Translations under genes and position numbers: made by a program
Source of the DNA: Carnegiea gigantea
Taxonomy: Eukaryota > Streptophyta > Magnoliopsida > Caryophyllales > Cactaceae
Assembly (NCBI GenBank): GCA_029747015.1
Contig: JAKOGI010000080.1
Coordinates: 213,501-277,500, forward strand
Direction: 5' to 3'
DNA length: 64,000 bases
Notes under the pieces: model-generated
Seen by the model: the letters and a program-made list of their open reading frames with translations, nothing else
Told to the model about the DNA's origin: nothing
Database searches by the model: none
Shown here: positions 35,865 to 49,017 of the stretch, piece after piece
Numbering within the stretch: position 1 is the first letter of the stretch
Layout: each line of letters starts with the position of its first letter

Positions 35865-37700
35865 ATGAGTGCACCACAAGAAATCTTAAAAGGTCATTCT
35901 GTAACCAGACCTTCATATTTCAATGGACAGTACTACAACTGATGAAAAAATCGAATGGAGAACTATATCCAAGTTGAGGATTGTGAGTTGTGGACGCTCA
36001 TTGTGAATGGCCCTTACATTCCAGTGAAAGTCACAACTGATGGGAAGGCTGTTTCTAACGAGTCGAAGGAATTTGACTCAGACGACTTCAGGAAGATGGA
36101 GAAGAATGCCAAGGCCAAGAAACTGTTGTATTTTGAACTCGGACCTGACGAGTACACTCGCATCTCAGAGTGGGAATCCGCAAAGGAGATATGAAATGCT
36201 CTTCAGATAGCTCACGAAGGAACAAATCAAGTCAAACAATCCAAAATCAAGCTATTGGTAAGGAAGTATGTGCTATTCAAGATGAGCAATAAAGCGACAG
36301 TTATGGACATGTATACTCGGTTTATCCATATCACTAATGAGTTAAAATCGTTAGGAAAATCCTTTACCATTGAAGAGTTGGTAAGGAAGATCCTACTAAT
36401 GTTACCTCAATCATGGGAATCAAAAGTCACTGCTATCCAAGAAGGTGGGAAGATGAATGAGATCTCCTTGGATGAGCTTATTGGAAATCTGTAAACGTAT
36501 GAACTAAGAAGGAATTCTCAGATGAAGGAAGAAGTGAAGAAAGACCGAGGACTGGCACTAAAAGCTAGAGAAAGCGATAGTTTAGATTTTGATGAAGAAG
36601 GGATGGCCATGATCGCTCGAAAGTTCAAAAAACTCTTCAAAAAGGCCGAAAACAAATACAAGAATGGCAATACCAGCAAGGCCAAGAACAGCAATCGAGA
36701 TCAGTTCTCAGGATGCTTTAAGTGTGGAAGGCAAGATCATGTTGTGAAGAATTGCCCCTTGCGGAAGGAAGAGCAGGGGTCAGAACAGGTTCGAACCAGA
36801 GGCAAAAAGACGCAGTTAACTAATGCTGAAAAATGGTTCACCAAGGCAATAATGACAGCCTGGGGTGATACCTCAGAAGAAGAAGAGGACTCTCAAGATG
36901 GAGAGGAAGCAGTAGCTCTTATGGCCTGAAGTGAATCTGATTCAGATTCTGATTCGATCGGGAGTTTGTCCCAACTCAAGGAAGAGGTATGTAATCTTAG
37001 CAAGAGGAAACTTGAAAAATTAATTTTAACATTGATGGAAGAATGTGAGATACTAAATTCTGAAAATTGCATGCTTAAAAATACCTGCTCAGGATTAGAA
37101 AATGATGTTAAAAGACTGGAAAGAAAGAAGCAAGAACTTGGGCATATGAATGAGGTTCTCACTTGTGAAAAACTCAAAATTGATGAAAAAGTTCTTGTTT
37201 TATGTAATGAACTAGACACCCTTAAGGATCTTATGAACAAGAGAAAGAAAGTGTTTGACACTAATCTCTCAAGGCTGAAAAGTGAGTTCTTAAATCTAAA
37301 GCTTAATCTAGAATTCCAGATGAGTGAAAATAAACAGCTTCTTCAAAAAATGCAAAAAGCTAAAACTGACCTTACTGAAAACAGGCACTGGAACAGTTCC
37401 TCAAAAGCCCTGATATGGCTAAGCACTTATCATAATCAATACAAAAAAGGATCAGGCTTTGTAAATAGGTGTGTTACTAAGCCAATGGACAGGAAATATG
37501 TTGGTCTGCCAGAGAATATAATTTGTTTTCATTGTGGAAAAACTGGTCATTATCGTTATGCTTGTTCTTTGAGAAAAAGGGTCATGGAAAGAAACTCATT
37601 ATATGTTAAACAAATATGGATAAGAAAAGATGAGTTAAATTTCATGTCCAAGAAAAGAACGGGACCCAAGTGGATTTGGGTTTCCAAAACTGACACTTAA
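35865..37700 (+). pseudogene. gag polyprotein, degenerate
   Basis: A single reading phase from ATG 35865 is broken by stops: a double TGA at 35940-35945, TGA at 36192, TAA at 36492 and TGA at 36927. It encodes the UBN2-type Copia gag core (KIKLLVRKYVLFKMSNKATV, KILLMLPQSWESKVTAIQE). Two CCHC zinc knuckles follow: CFKCGRQDHVVKNC at about 36715-36756 and CFHCGKTGHYRYAC at about 37528-37570. A coiled-coil, Lys/Glu-rich stretch lies between them. Several stops look like TGG-to-TGA or CAA-to-TAA transitions. Confidence 0.9.
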
Positions 37701-37738
37701 CTGTTTTGCAGGCTAAAGTGAGAGGAGACAACTAACTG

Positions 37739-37927
37739 TGATACTTGGATAGTGGTTGCTCAAGGCATATGACTGAAAACAAACCAAATTTCCTCTCACT
37801 TACAGTCTTTGATGGAGGAAGAGTGGCGTTTGAGAACGGAAAGTCTGGGACGATTGTTGGTATAGGTAAGATAGGTAAATCACTCTCTCACTCGATTGAT
37901 AATGCGTACCTAGTTGATGGGTTATAG
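37739..37927 (+). pseudogene. Copia protease domain, degenerate
   Basis: Shifted in phase relative to gag. The catalytic motif YLDSGCSRHMT is at about 37742-37774. It is immediately preceded by a TGA where the family usually has Trp. Ends at a TAG at 37925. Confidence 0.85.
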
Positions 37928-38092
37928 CATAACTTATTAAGTGTGTCCCGATTATGTGATAAAGGTAATCATGTTGGATTTTCTTTGGATCAATACTTGA
38001 TTACCAATATCAAATCTGGAGAGGTTGTGTTGAGGGGGAAGCGACACAACAATGTGTATAAAGTATGTGTTCTTTCACTTTTCTAAAATCAT

Positions 38093-39012
38093 TTGACTTG
38101 TTTGAGTATTCTTGATGATGATGTTATGCTTTGGCACAAGAGACTAGGTCATGTTAGTCTCTCCTTGCTAAATAAACTTGTTTCTAAAGATCTAGTAGTT
38201 AATTTATCTTCCATCAAATACAATGATGACAAGGTGTACGACGCTTGTGCGAAAGGAAAGCAAACTAGAATCTCTTTCAAGCCAAAGAAGTATGTTAGCA
38301 CTTCTCGACCTCTTGAGCTACTACATGTTAATTTATGTGGTCCTATGAGGATCACAAGTAAGGGCGGGAAGAGATATGTGTTTGTTGTAGTGGATGATTA
38401 CTCTCATTTCACCTAAACTTTATTTCTAGCATCAAAAGATGAATCTTTTGAAAAGTTTGTTGTGTTTCTTAAGAAAACTGAAAAGAGAGTAGGACACTCA
38501 TTGATAAGTCTCAGGTCTGACCATGGAAAAGAATTTGAAAATTCAAGCTTCATTGACTATTGCAATGAACATGGTATTGATCATAATTTTTCTGCCCCCA
38601 GAACACCCCAACAGAATAAGGTGGTGGAGCGTAAAAATCATACTCTGGAAAGACTATGCTTGTTGCTAGTGGTCTTCCTAGATATTTTTGGGTAGAGGCA
38701 TTGAACACAGCATGTTACATTATAAATAGATGTATGATCAGACCCCTTCTTAATAGGACTCCTTATGAACTTCTCAAAGGGCGAAAACCCAATATTAGGC
38801 ACCTAAGAGTCTTTGGTGGCAAATGTTATGTGCACAATAATGGGAAGGAACCCTTGGAAATATTTGACCCTAGCAGTGATGAAGCCATATTCTTAGGATA
38901 CTCCTCACATAGTAAAGCTTACAAAGTGTTCAACAAAAGGACTCTAAGTATTGAGGAAAGTGTGCATATATTATTTGGTAAAATTAACTCTTTGGTTGAG
39001 AATGATGCATAG
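38093..39012 (+). pseudogene. Copia integrase domain, degenerate
   Basis: GAG-pre-integrase motif LWHKRLGHVSLSLLNKL, then the catalytic core with GPMRITSKGGKRYVFVVVDD (first Asp region), DHGKEFENSSF (second Asp), and PQQNKVVERKNHTLE (Glu). After a frameshift near 38656-38695 comes LPRYFWVEALNTACYIINRC and the C-terminal FLGYSSHSKAYKVFNKRT block. A stop at about 38414 interrupts the core. Confidence 0.9.
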
Positions 39013-39429
39013 GATGAAGATTTCGAATTTGGCCTTGTAAGAAAAGACATTGGTAAGATTCATGAAAGTGAACCACACTCTGGAGCTGATAATATGAAAA
39101 GTGGGCAGGAAGTAGACCAATCAGGGGGAAGCACTATCAACCCTGATATAAACCAAAACCAACTCACTCAACCTCAGCCCCCTCATACTAATTTGAGAAC
39201 AAGCTCCAGACCTGATCCCGAACTTGTTTCTCCAAGCCGCCAGGAGAGAGTGAAAAGAAGATCTGTGGATCCTTCCACTTCACGACCCTAGAAGCACCAG
39301 AGCTCACACCCCCTGACTAAATTATATCTGATATTAATACAGGGGTGCAAGCTCAGAAATCTTTGTGCTTTTTATGCCTTTTTATCTAACATTGAGCCTA
39401 AGAATGTTCATGAAACCTTTGCAGATTCT

Positions 39430-40405
39430 GACTGGGTTATAGTTACGCAAGAGGAGTTTCATCAGTTTGAAATGAACAAGGTTTGGCACCTTGAACCACG
39501 GCCTAAAGACAGATCATAATTGGAATCAAGTGGGTGTTCAAGAATAAGTTCGATGAGTTCGGAACAGTCACTCGGAACAAGGCTAGGCCGGTGATCCAAG
39601 GTTACAATCAAGAAGAAGGGATTGATTATGAAGAAACATTTGCACTTGTAGCAAGGATAGAGGCTATTCGCATCTTGGTAGCCTTTGCAACACACATGAA
39701 GATCAAGTTGTACCAAATGGATGTCAAGAGTGTATTTCTCAATGGATATCTTAAAGAAAATGTATATGTAAAACAACCCCCTGGTTTTGAAAAGCATGAT
39801 TTTTCTAACCATGTGTTCAAACTTGATAAAGCACTTTATGGTCTAAACAAGCTCCTAGAGTTTGGTATGAACGTTTGTCAAGTTTCTTAATTGATAATGA
39901 TTTTCAAAGAGGCAAGGTTGATAATACCTTATTTCTCAAATCTAAGGGGGAACATTTGTTGATTGTACAAGTATATGTCGATGACATTATATTTTGTGCA
40001 ACCAACAATGATTTATGTGATGAATTTTCAAATTTGATGGGGAGTGAGTTATAGATGAGCATGATGGGCGAGCTTAATTTTTCCTTAAGCTTGCAAATTA
40101 AGCAAACCTCAAGCGGAACCATGATACATCAACAAAAATATGTCAAGGAGCTACTTAAGCTGTTTGGGATAGAATCGGCTAAGCCCATGGACACTCTCAT
40201 CTCTCCTTCAACTAGGTTGGTGATGGATGATGGAAGTTCTTCAGTTAATGAGAAATCATATAGGGGCATGATAGGGTCACTCTTATACCTAACCGTCAGT
40301 AGACTTGACATTATTTTCAGTGTTGGTTTATGTGCTCATTTTCAGTCAAATCCAAAAAAAACACATTTGAAAGCTGCAAAACAGATTTTTAGATATTTAA
40401 AATAA
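39430..40405 (+). pseudogene. Copia reverse transcriptase, degenerate
   Basis: Starts in WVIVTQEEFHQFEMNKVWHL. A frameshift after KDRS is followed by [40 protein letters not shown] and [20 protein letters not shown]. The catalytic YVDD lies at about 39976-39987. Stops at about 39888 and 40052 and shifts separate the blocks. Confidence 0.9.
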
Positions 40406-40918
40406 ACCTCTGATTTAGCACTATGGTATCCACGAGGATGCAACTTTGACCTCATTGGGTATGCGGATGCTGATTATGTTAGATTTCTAGTTGACAGAGA
40501 AAGCACCTCAGGTGTGACTACTTTTCTTGGACCCTATTTAGTCTCTTGGTCTACAAAGAAACAGCACACATCTGTCATGTCCACAACAGAAGCCTAGTAT
40601 GTAGCGGCTGCTTCTTGTTGTACTCAATTGTTGTGGATACGGCAACAACTCAAGGACTTTGGTATTGACACGGGATGCATTTTCATATTCTATGATAACA
40701 TAAATGCAATTAACAGTGCCAAGAACCCGTGTCAATATAAAAAGACTAAGTATATTGACGTTCATCATCACTTTTTAAGAGACAATGTAGAAGAGGGCTT
40801 GATTTCAATGAATTTTTGTGCCACTGATAAACAAATTGCTGATATTTTTACCAAGGCACTGAGTAGAGAACAGTTTGAGAGGAATAGATTTGAATTAGGT
40901 ATGATTAAGAGAACGTGA
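40406..40918 (+). pseudogene. Copia RNase H domain, degenerate
   Basis: Blocks GYADADYVRFLVDRESTSG, STKKQHTSVMSTTEA and FYDNINAINSAKNP are present, then KTKYIDVHHHFLRDNVEEG and QIADIFTKALSREQFERNRF. A TAG interrupts TEA-YVA at about 40597. Pol ends with a TGA at 40916. Confidence 0.9.
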
Positions 40919-41438
40919 GAGTACTTCATCAACTCCCAATGATTGACTAGTAAGGTTTTGAGACCAGATAAATTGATTCAACGGATGCATTCAAATTTTC
41001 TGTGCTGCTATTAGCATATGTGTGGAATGTGACATGCTGACAGTCGTTGAGGTCTAATGTTATTGCCATTACTGTCCTTTGTTACCGAACATGTAGCAGT
41101 TAGAACAGGCGCTAAAAACAGGTCTAACCATTATTTGTATCATGTGCTAATCAAGGTACCATAATTTAAAGTGTATTGAAAATTAGATTTATTACGCCTA
41201 ATCTATAATCTGCAACTTTTTCCAATGTGTAATAATATCTTTCATGCAAAATCCTCTCTCTCTCCAAAAACCAGTGGCCTAAAAGATCATTACAGATCTT
41301 TATTTTATTTTTCGGTCAATTCATTTCAAATCTTCCCTATCTTCTCAAACCACCTTCCCTCCTTCCCTCAAGAACCCGACCTTCCTCTTCTGCCTAAAAC
41401 CCACTAAACCCTAACCTCTTCCTCTACTAGCTCTTGCA

Positions 41439-43273
41439 ATGGCATGCACCCATGGCAGCGGCACATGCTCCGATCATAAGGCGCATCACCCAAGCTCACT
41501 TCAGGCCAAGAAATCAAGAAAAAGGGGAGAAAAATTACTAGACATACTCATGGGGCCGCCAACATCACCGGCGGAAGCTACCCCTGTGCCCATTTATGGT
41601 ATTTCTCTCTTTATCTTTTAGTGCTTGAAAAATATCGATTTGAGATAAGTAGGAGTCAATCTTGATGATATACCCCCTGTCAAACCGGTCTTGGGATGGG
41701 AATTGGTATTATATGAACCCAGTGTGAGCGAGTCAAAATCAACGGAAAAGATTGAGGATTTTGTTGAAGAGAAGCCCTTCTTAAATGATGCTCCCGTGTG
41801 TGACGTTGATGAGGATGAACCTTTATACGGTTCAAGCGAACCATGAAAACAATCCATCAAACATCAACCAAACTAGCTATCAAGTGCCGAATAAAGACCA
41901 CAACCACACCCAATGTGCCTCTCACCACATCTATACGGCGGCCTCAAACTTGAACTTCAGTTCCTGCCATCTCATCGAGCCTACCCGAGGACAAGATTGA
42001 ACGGTCTGTAAGGAAACCCAAACCAACTCCTCAAACTACCAAACTACTCCTCAAAACACCTGTCAAACCAACGGCCAAAACACCTCCCGCACCTGTTTCC
42101 ACTAAGAAACCTACCCTGCAATGGGATTTCCAGAACAGGCATTCAATCTGAGTGAAGAAAGTGATGAACCACAGAAAAAGAAAGCTAGAAAAACCATGAC
42201 ACTGGGGAAAGGTACAGACACTTTATTCTGAAAAACTGTGGTTAGAGGAAAAATAATTAAGGTATCATACTTTTAGGAATAGGAACTGGGAGTATTCCTA
42301 GAAAAATTGAAGGCCCATGGTTGGTTAGATTTATTTACAAACACTAAAAGGGGCTGTTCTGTACCTGAATTGGCTGAATTCTATGCCAATTGTGTTATCA
42401 CTAGTGAGATAGTGACAAGCTCAGTTAATGGCCGTGAGCCATGCTTTGATGCTGATGACTTAGGAGGTTGGCTTGGGGTGCCATCCAAGGGGTTTGATGT
42501 GTATGTGCATGAGGATAAGAGCATACTAAGTGATGAACGACTGTTGGAATTGACCTGAAAGCTAGCCCAATAACCTGATTTGACTGCTCCCCGGTCTGTG
42601 CGAAAAGGGGAAATGATGCCTTTGCATAGGCTATTTGTTCTGGTTTGTGATTAAGAATGTGATTCCCCGGAGTCAGAGATGCAATCTTGCGGACTCTATG
42701 GATATGTGTTATACAGACCTACTAGATCAGGGGGAACAAATTAATCTACCCGCTATCATGATTAGTCATATTGCACATATTGCAAACACCTCTAAGAGTC
42801 ATGATATAGGCTATGACTTCCTTCTGACTTCAATTATTGAGACACTTAGAATTTCCTTGCAAAAGAGAGTGGGATTTCAGGTCACAGACAAGATAGGGAG
42901 CAACACTTTGCTTGGGTGTGGGTTCACAGTAAAGAAGAGTGATGGTACAATGTCAGAACAAGAACCCAAAACACCCTTTGGCCCTAGTCCCAGTCCTGTT
43001 CCTAGTGAGGTTGCCTCTTCTAGCACATCCACAGTTGAGACACTAGAACAGGACCAGCTCCATCTGAATGAGAAGATTACTGAAGTAAAGCACACACTGA
43101 GTGAAGAAAAGGCCTTGAATGTACAGCGCCATGAGGATATCTACGTGCTCTTTCTGCCCTCATGGCCAAATTTGCTCCTCCCTCTCCTTCTCCCTGATTC
43201 ACCCCTGTTCTCAGCCCTGATTCTTGTCTTGTTTTCAACAACACTGTTTTCTTCTTTGTTCGGACAAACTTGA
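41439..43273 (+). pseudogene. extra 3' ORF of the Copia element (plant transposon-protein-like)
   Basis: Lies between RNase H and the 3' LTR in the sense orientation. It survives as pieces in three phases: 41439-41621, about 42307-42558 and 42635-43273. The middle pieces have the pattern of the plant 'putative transposon protein' domain found in many retroelement accessory ORFs (PF20167-like): ELAEFYANCVITSEIVTSSV, DLGGWLGVPSKGFDVY, then WFVIKNVIPRSQRC and QINLPAIMISHIAHIA. The tail is Ser/Pro-rich and coiled-coil-like. SIRE elements are known to carry an env-like ORF here; no clear membrane or signal segment is visible in these pieces. The role is unknown. Confidence 0.6.
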
Positions 43274-43672
43274 TTTTGCTTATGCTTGACAATGGTTATG
43301 TCTAATTTTAGCTGGGTTTGGTTTATGCTATGCCTTTGCCTGCTAATGCTGTTGTGTGTTTGTGCATGACTAGGATGGCCAATATCATTATGTACCATAT
43401 AATTGGCTTGTATTACTGTTATTTTTCCTCATTACCTGTGGTGGTGGGTGCATCCCTACTGAATTTATGCAGATGGTTCCCTCGACCTTTTCAATGATGT
43501 CAAAAGGGGAAAGATACGTATGACCATGCTTTGATTGGTCAGCCTGTTTTAAGCTGATTCTTACTCTTGCTTTATCTCGTGTGTACATTGGACTCCTTAA
43601 ATTATTATTTTGGCACCAATGTTCTTACCCTTTACTCTGTTGTACTTTGATGGTCATTTGGTTTGTCATCAT

Positions 43673-43687
43673 CAAAAATGGGAAATT
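43673..43687 (+). other. polypurine tract, eroded
   Basis: CAAAAATGGGAAATT just before the 3' LTR. It probably derives from the AAAAAGGGGGAGAT-type tract of this lineage, with pyrimidine changes. Confidence 0.6.
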
Positions 43688-44956
43688 TATTGAAACAATC
43701 ATGTGAAAGGTTTTGATGATAACAACCCAAATGTACCAGTTAATATGCTATCATGCTATGCTTGAGTAGTGTGATAGAATTGTGTGTTGAGACAAGTTGC
43801 AAATACACTGGAGAACAGTTCGAAGAAGCATGGAACATCAAAGTGAATATGTATGCACGACATCAAGGAGGTCAAAGGATCACAAGAGTCTTAGGATTAA
43901 TTACTAGTTGTATTCATCTAGATTCTTATTAATATGCCAATTAGAAAATTTTGACTTAACACTCACCTTGAAGGAATTTCTTGCGCTAACTCAAAAGACT
44001 GCTCAGAATAGTTTGAACAATCAGGTCTGCAGTGTTTTGAGGGCAACGTATAAAACTCTTGTCCCAAAGATTTTCAAGTGTTTTTCTACTGTTAAAATTT
44101 CTAACATATTCAGGATTGATTTTATGATAATATTTTATTTTATAAAGAGTCCTTCACTGAATAATATTGTTTTCCTAAAAAGATACTATCAAAAGATTTT
44201 ATCTTAACCTTTAAAATATGATTTCCAAAAAAGATAATGTTAAGAGATTCAATTCTGTTTGAAATACTGATTATTTTTGAGAGTTGTTGCTAAAATCCAA
44301 AACCTCCCATGTACTTGCGGCACAACTATTCCGTGGGTATATAATCTCTTGCCTCTCAACGTTTTCATTCACGGTTTTTCAAGGAGCAAAATCGAGTTTT
44401 CTGTGAGAAAATTTTCTAATTGAAAAGCCTTCAAGAAGTGCGCTAAATTGAGTCATCTATATTGGCATAATATGGATTGTATTGTACCTTAAATTCAGCT
44501 TATTTAGAAGCATTCAAAGTAAGGTGTTTTTCTATTCTCCTATGTCATCAGTGAGATTTGAGTGTGTCCAAGTTTTGGGAGATTTTGGACGTGGTGTGTG
44601 GCTAGTTCTCAAGTGGAGGCTAGTTATGTGTTTGTAACGAGGGTCTCGGGGGAGACTAAGTTATGTGTGTGACGTAGTCACGTGTAAGTTACATGTGTAA
44701 TGAATTCAGCCCGTGTTAGTAAAAGTGTTGCTGAAATCTTAATGAGATAGATCGTGATTTTTACATCTCAATTGGGCCAGAGGTAGTTTTTCACGTAAAA
44801 ATATTGTGTCTACTTTCATATTTCCGCATTCAATTTTATTTTACCTCACTCCAAACACCTCTCCAAATAGTTCTCACGAGTGTTCTAAAACAAGCGAAAA
44901 AGTTGGAAGACACAATTCACCCCCCTCTTGTGTCCTTGTGCGCTTATAATCTAACA
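43688..44956 (+). repeat. 3' LTR of the Copia element
   Basis: 1,269 bp, aligned end to end with the 5' LTR. It begins TATTGAAAC (G-to-A against the 5' copy) and ends CTAACA. TATATAA at 44338-44344. Confidence 0.95.
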
Positions 44957-44961
44957 ATAAG

Positions 44962-47272
44962 TAGTATAGAATCCTATCTAGACTTGTATGACTTGTTATT
45001 TCTTTTCATCCGGAGCATCATATATGATTACAAGAATATATTTGTGAATTGTGATATGATGGAAAAGACAGAGCTTAAGTGTTGAAGGCAACTTGCAACC
45101 AAATAATGCGCACCTACTTGTATTGCAACTTGAAACAATCAATCTGAATAATGAGACAGCAATGCCTTTGCCTCTTATGGCATGTCAAAATACCAACAGT
45201 ACTAACAACTAATAAGGGTGAAAAACGAATAATAAAAAGTGAAGGAGATGTATTGAATAATTCTCTTATCTCCTGTTTAGTTAAAATACATATGTTACAA
45301 TAATTAGTAAGGCATTTATCAGATTATAACTTTGACATCGTCTCTTTAAATCTAGTAAATGGTAACATATAAAATTTCTATATTTGGAGAAATTTTATAT
45401 TGTAAGTATAAACATGAATGGAGGTTGAAAAACTTTCCCTCCCCCGTCCTAACCGTATCGTACAATCTCCTCTAAATTGTGGGTAGTTTAAATTTGAATG
45501 TGAGATAGTGGGTAGTTTAAATTAAAAGAAACACGTAAGGGAAAGGAGGACATAAATGCATCTGCATTAAGGCTTGGAAATTTCGTTGTCTTGGGATCAT
45601 GGGTGAATTTCCTTTGTATAGGTAGATTTTTTTGTTATGTTTCTTTCTACTCAATACATAGTGACAGCTTATATTTTGATTTGATGATATAATTTTGAAT
45701 TTTTATAATTTGGTTCCTTTTGATTTATATATGCTTGACTAGCTTTCTTATTTTTAATAATTTCTTTCTTTTTGTAGGCTAGGGTGTTGAAATATCTCAA
45801 ATTACCAAAAAGATGGGATGAAACGCTAAAACTATTCCGTTAGTAACTTTGCGCAGTGAGTTGACAATAATGTTTTAGATGTTGGTGAGTTTTTGATATG
45901 TTTTTCAATTCCTGCCTGTAGATGAGAAGTTGGAGCATAAATGTTATACATGGTATGGGGTTGGATGACGTTGAAACTGTCTTTTTCTTGGCTGTATTTT
46001 TTTTTTCTTTTGGGAAAATGGATGGGGGTCGTCACTTTGGCCACGTACTAGCAATGGTGTTAAATTAAATTCTCTAATGTTACAATTTGTATGTTGTTAT
46101 AATATTTGGTCTTTACTCCTTTGCTTTATTTATAATCTTTACTTACACTGAAGAAAATTTATATAATCATATAGTTTGTAATTGTCATTTTCTTCAATAC
46201 ATTTTTCACTTCCTTGATATACATTAGTTAATTCTCTCTCATATTTTAGACTAAAATATAACTTTTTATTATCATTTATTAGACTAAATTCATTAATGCA
46301 GGGATGATAGATAATTAATTTGTTAGCCGTAAATCTCTTTCTTTGATTTGACAACAAATAAAATCCTACGTAGAATGGAGAGGACCTAAATTTTCTTTAA
46401 AAAATTATTACTTTAAGATTTTTATCATTTTAATGAGATTAATGAGATAGCTTTTTTTTAAAAAAAAAATATTAGTACAAAATATGCGTCTATTTCTTTT
46501 ATAAAAAAATGATTGTGAGGGTGAAAATTATTTCGAAACGTTAAAACTTGAGGAAAAAGATCAGTCAATATATACCTTACAGTGAATCTTGTTTCATGGT
46601 TATGAAAACAATACGAAATAGATACAATTTTCATATGTTTCAATAATTAATTTTATATGTTTGTATTTTTATTTATTTTCGGTAATATGACCCTTCACAA
46701 ATAAAAAGTATGCAATACATAAACTTGGTTGAGAAACTCTAAGTGTAACCATGAGAATGAACACTCTACTTCATCATATATCCAACGAAGAAAAGAATCT
46801 AATACATCATAATATTAAACATTAATTATATTATTTTTTTGATTGAGACACTCATGCAAAGCTATGGGTACAAACTAGTTTATATGAAGCCAACTTTTCT
46901 TTAATTAATGATAATTTTTTTGAAAACTTAGTGATAAGTTTAATTAGTTTATATCTATGTATCTATGAGTTCATTCTATATTTAGCAGTTTAATTTGCCG
47001 AGTTCACCATGTCTGGAGGGGGAATGTGGCATTCTTAACCTTCATTGTTTGCCTTTATGTTCTAGTCTTTCTCTTGTTTATTTTATGCTCATTTTTGTTT
47101 AACAAAATAATTTCTTAACAAAATAAAAAGAGAAAAATATGTATAGACATACTTTGTAGAATTTTATCCGTTTGATTTTCGCTCTCATTTTTTTAAAAAA
47201 TTTATCCCTTAGGTTATAATATAAAATATAAGCATGTATGTAGTATAATTCAGGCTGAATTGTTACTTTGAT

Positions 47273-47327
<55 letters not shown>

Positions 47328-47583
47328 TAATCTTAAGTGTTTAATTAAGCATGTGATCATCTCATATAAAGAAAAACGTGATACCATCTCTCATAAGATT
47401 CCTGTTATAGTCTAGTACCACTTCACAAGTAGTAAGTTTATTTATTGGTCTATGATTAAATTGATTAACTATCATATCAAACTGAAATTATTTTTAGGCT
47501 TTAGATGGCTTTAGATGTTTTACTCAAATTTTGTATTAGTCTTGTGATTTTCAACTAATTGTAAAATTTGTAGAACAATATTA
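44962..47583. other. intergenic, nothing recognised
   Basis: AT-rich spacer right of the Copia element. An (AT)n microsatellite of about 21 units with a CACACA end lies at 47277-47326. No coding domain. Confidence 0.4.
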
Positions 47584-47972
47584 AAATGGGTAATAATACG
47601 TGTCTTATCACAAGACACTTGTAAATGTTTTGCCTTAACTCAAATTAATGTGTTTTATGATTTAAAATCATCAAATTTTTTATAATTACAACTTATTATG
47701 AGTTGTAAAACTTTAATATTCGTCAGCTACACCAACAAATAAAAATTGACACCATAACCGAATGAACTGCATTCGAGAAGGCATATTATATGTGTAAGTT
47801 TATAAATGTAAAAAATTACGTATAAAAAAGATAATTTTATACAATTTATAAGTTTTGACATCCTTTCATTATTCAATCATATAATTTTTTCTATTTAATA
47901 TGTAATAATATGCATTTTAAATAAAAACAAGACAGTTTTTAAGTGTCTTTCAGCAAGACATTTATCATTTTA
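47584..47972 (+). mobile_element. MITE-like element, copy 4
   Basis: The best preserved copy of the family at 428-821. The left end is AATGGGTAATAATACGTGTC followed by an AAGACACTTGTAAATGTTTTG palindrome. The right end, reverse-complemented, reads AAAATGATAAATGTCTTGC and continues through AAGACACTTAAAAACTGTCTT. The interior shares TTTATACAATTTATAAGTTT and ATTATTCAATCATATAAT. Confidence 0.65.
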
Positions 47973-49017
47973 CTATTAAAATTTGATATGAATGCTAAAA
48001 TTTATAGAATAATGAAAAGTTAATGTTCAATAGACAAAATTAAGAAGATAAAGTAAATAAAAATAATGTAGAATTTAAAGTAGTCAGTTAGGTTATGACT
48101 TGTCTCTTGGAAAACACTTACCACTACCTCCTAATCACAATCGATTAGACCTCTAATGCCCCATCTCCATGACACGACAGGCATCTTAAATCAATATGTC
48201 TACTGCCTTTGAAGTTCCACATATGTCTATATAGTGATCCTTTCCTCATGCCCCCAAAGAAAGGGAAAAAAAAAAGGGTAAAGATTAACGTTGCTAATTT
48301 TTTTACATGTTTGAACGTTTATTTTATTATAATCGAGTTATTATTGGTCTATAAAAATATAGAACTCTCCTATTAACATATTTCTTGTATTCATGAAATT
48401 TAAATATATATAAAACTTTGCTCAAAAAAAATAAATACCAAACAATTTAAACCGATCTTTGTTAGTAAAACTAGGGATGCTATGTCGACAACTATTATTG
48501 ATAGTACTTGACGTCACATCCCCTTAAAGTGACATGGCATCTTATCAACCAACAATGAGACTTACCCAAAGAGGCAAAACTCTTCACCATATGAAAATTC
48601 CATAAAGTGAACCCACCAAAGAGGAAAAACCCACTCCACTTTCCCATCCACACGCACAGTTTAGTTTCTTTCTAGAGACAAAACAAGATGCTTCTTGAGA
48701 TAATAACACCAACTGAGATGAAAGCAATTATGATGGGATGCATAGGGATGGGATGGGATGGGATGGGCTGAAGCGATCATATGGGGTCACCTTCAAAGTT
48801 GAGTTGGGAGCATTGTAGATTCGGTGCACCATTACAATCGTAACTGTCATGTCCAGCTTAGCTTCGCTCTCTATTTATGCAGTGGCTAGCATTACTATCG
48901 TTAGCCATTAATGGGGTATAAATCACCCATTAGTAACATAGTGCAAATTATATGATAGTCTCGAGATTATCATATAAACATGCATATCTAAAAATAGTAT
49001 TTTGGTTAATTTTGCTC
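47973..49017. other. intergenic
   Basis: No gene seen. A short (GGGAT)n pentanucleotide array lies at about 48745-48769. Confidence 0.4.

Larger units (their letters stand above)
34532..44961 (+). mobile_element. SIRE-type Ty1/Copia LTR retrotransposon, degenerate, with TSD
   Basis: Full-length element at 34537-44956, flanked by a 5-bp target duplication ATAAG (34532-34536 and 44957-44961). Order inside: 5' LTR, primer-binding site, gag, protease, integrase, reverse transcriptase, RNase H, extra ORF, polypurine tract, 3' LTR. Integrase before reverse transcriptase defines Copia. The pol motifs ([51 protein letters not shown]), large size, long LTRs and extra 3' ORF fit the SIRE/Maximus lineage. 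Many in-frame stops and frameshifts show it is dead. The LTRs differ at about 30 of 430 sites compared by eye, so the insertion is old. Confidence 0.95.
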
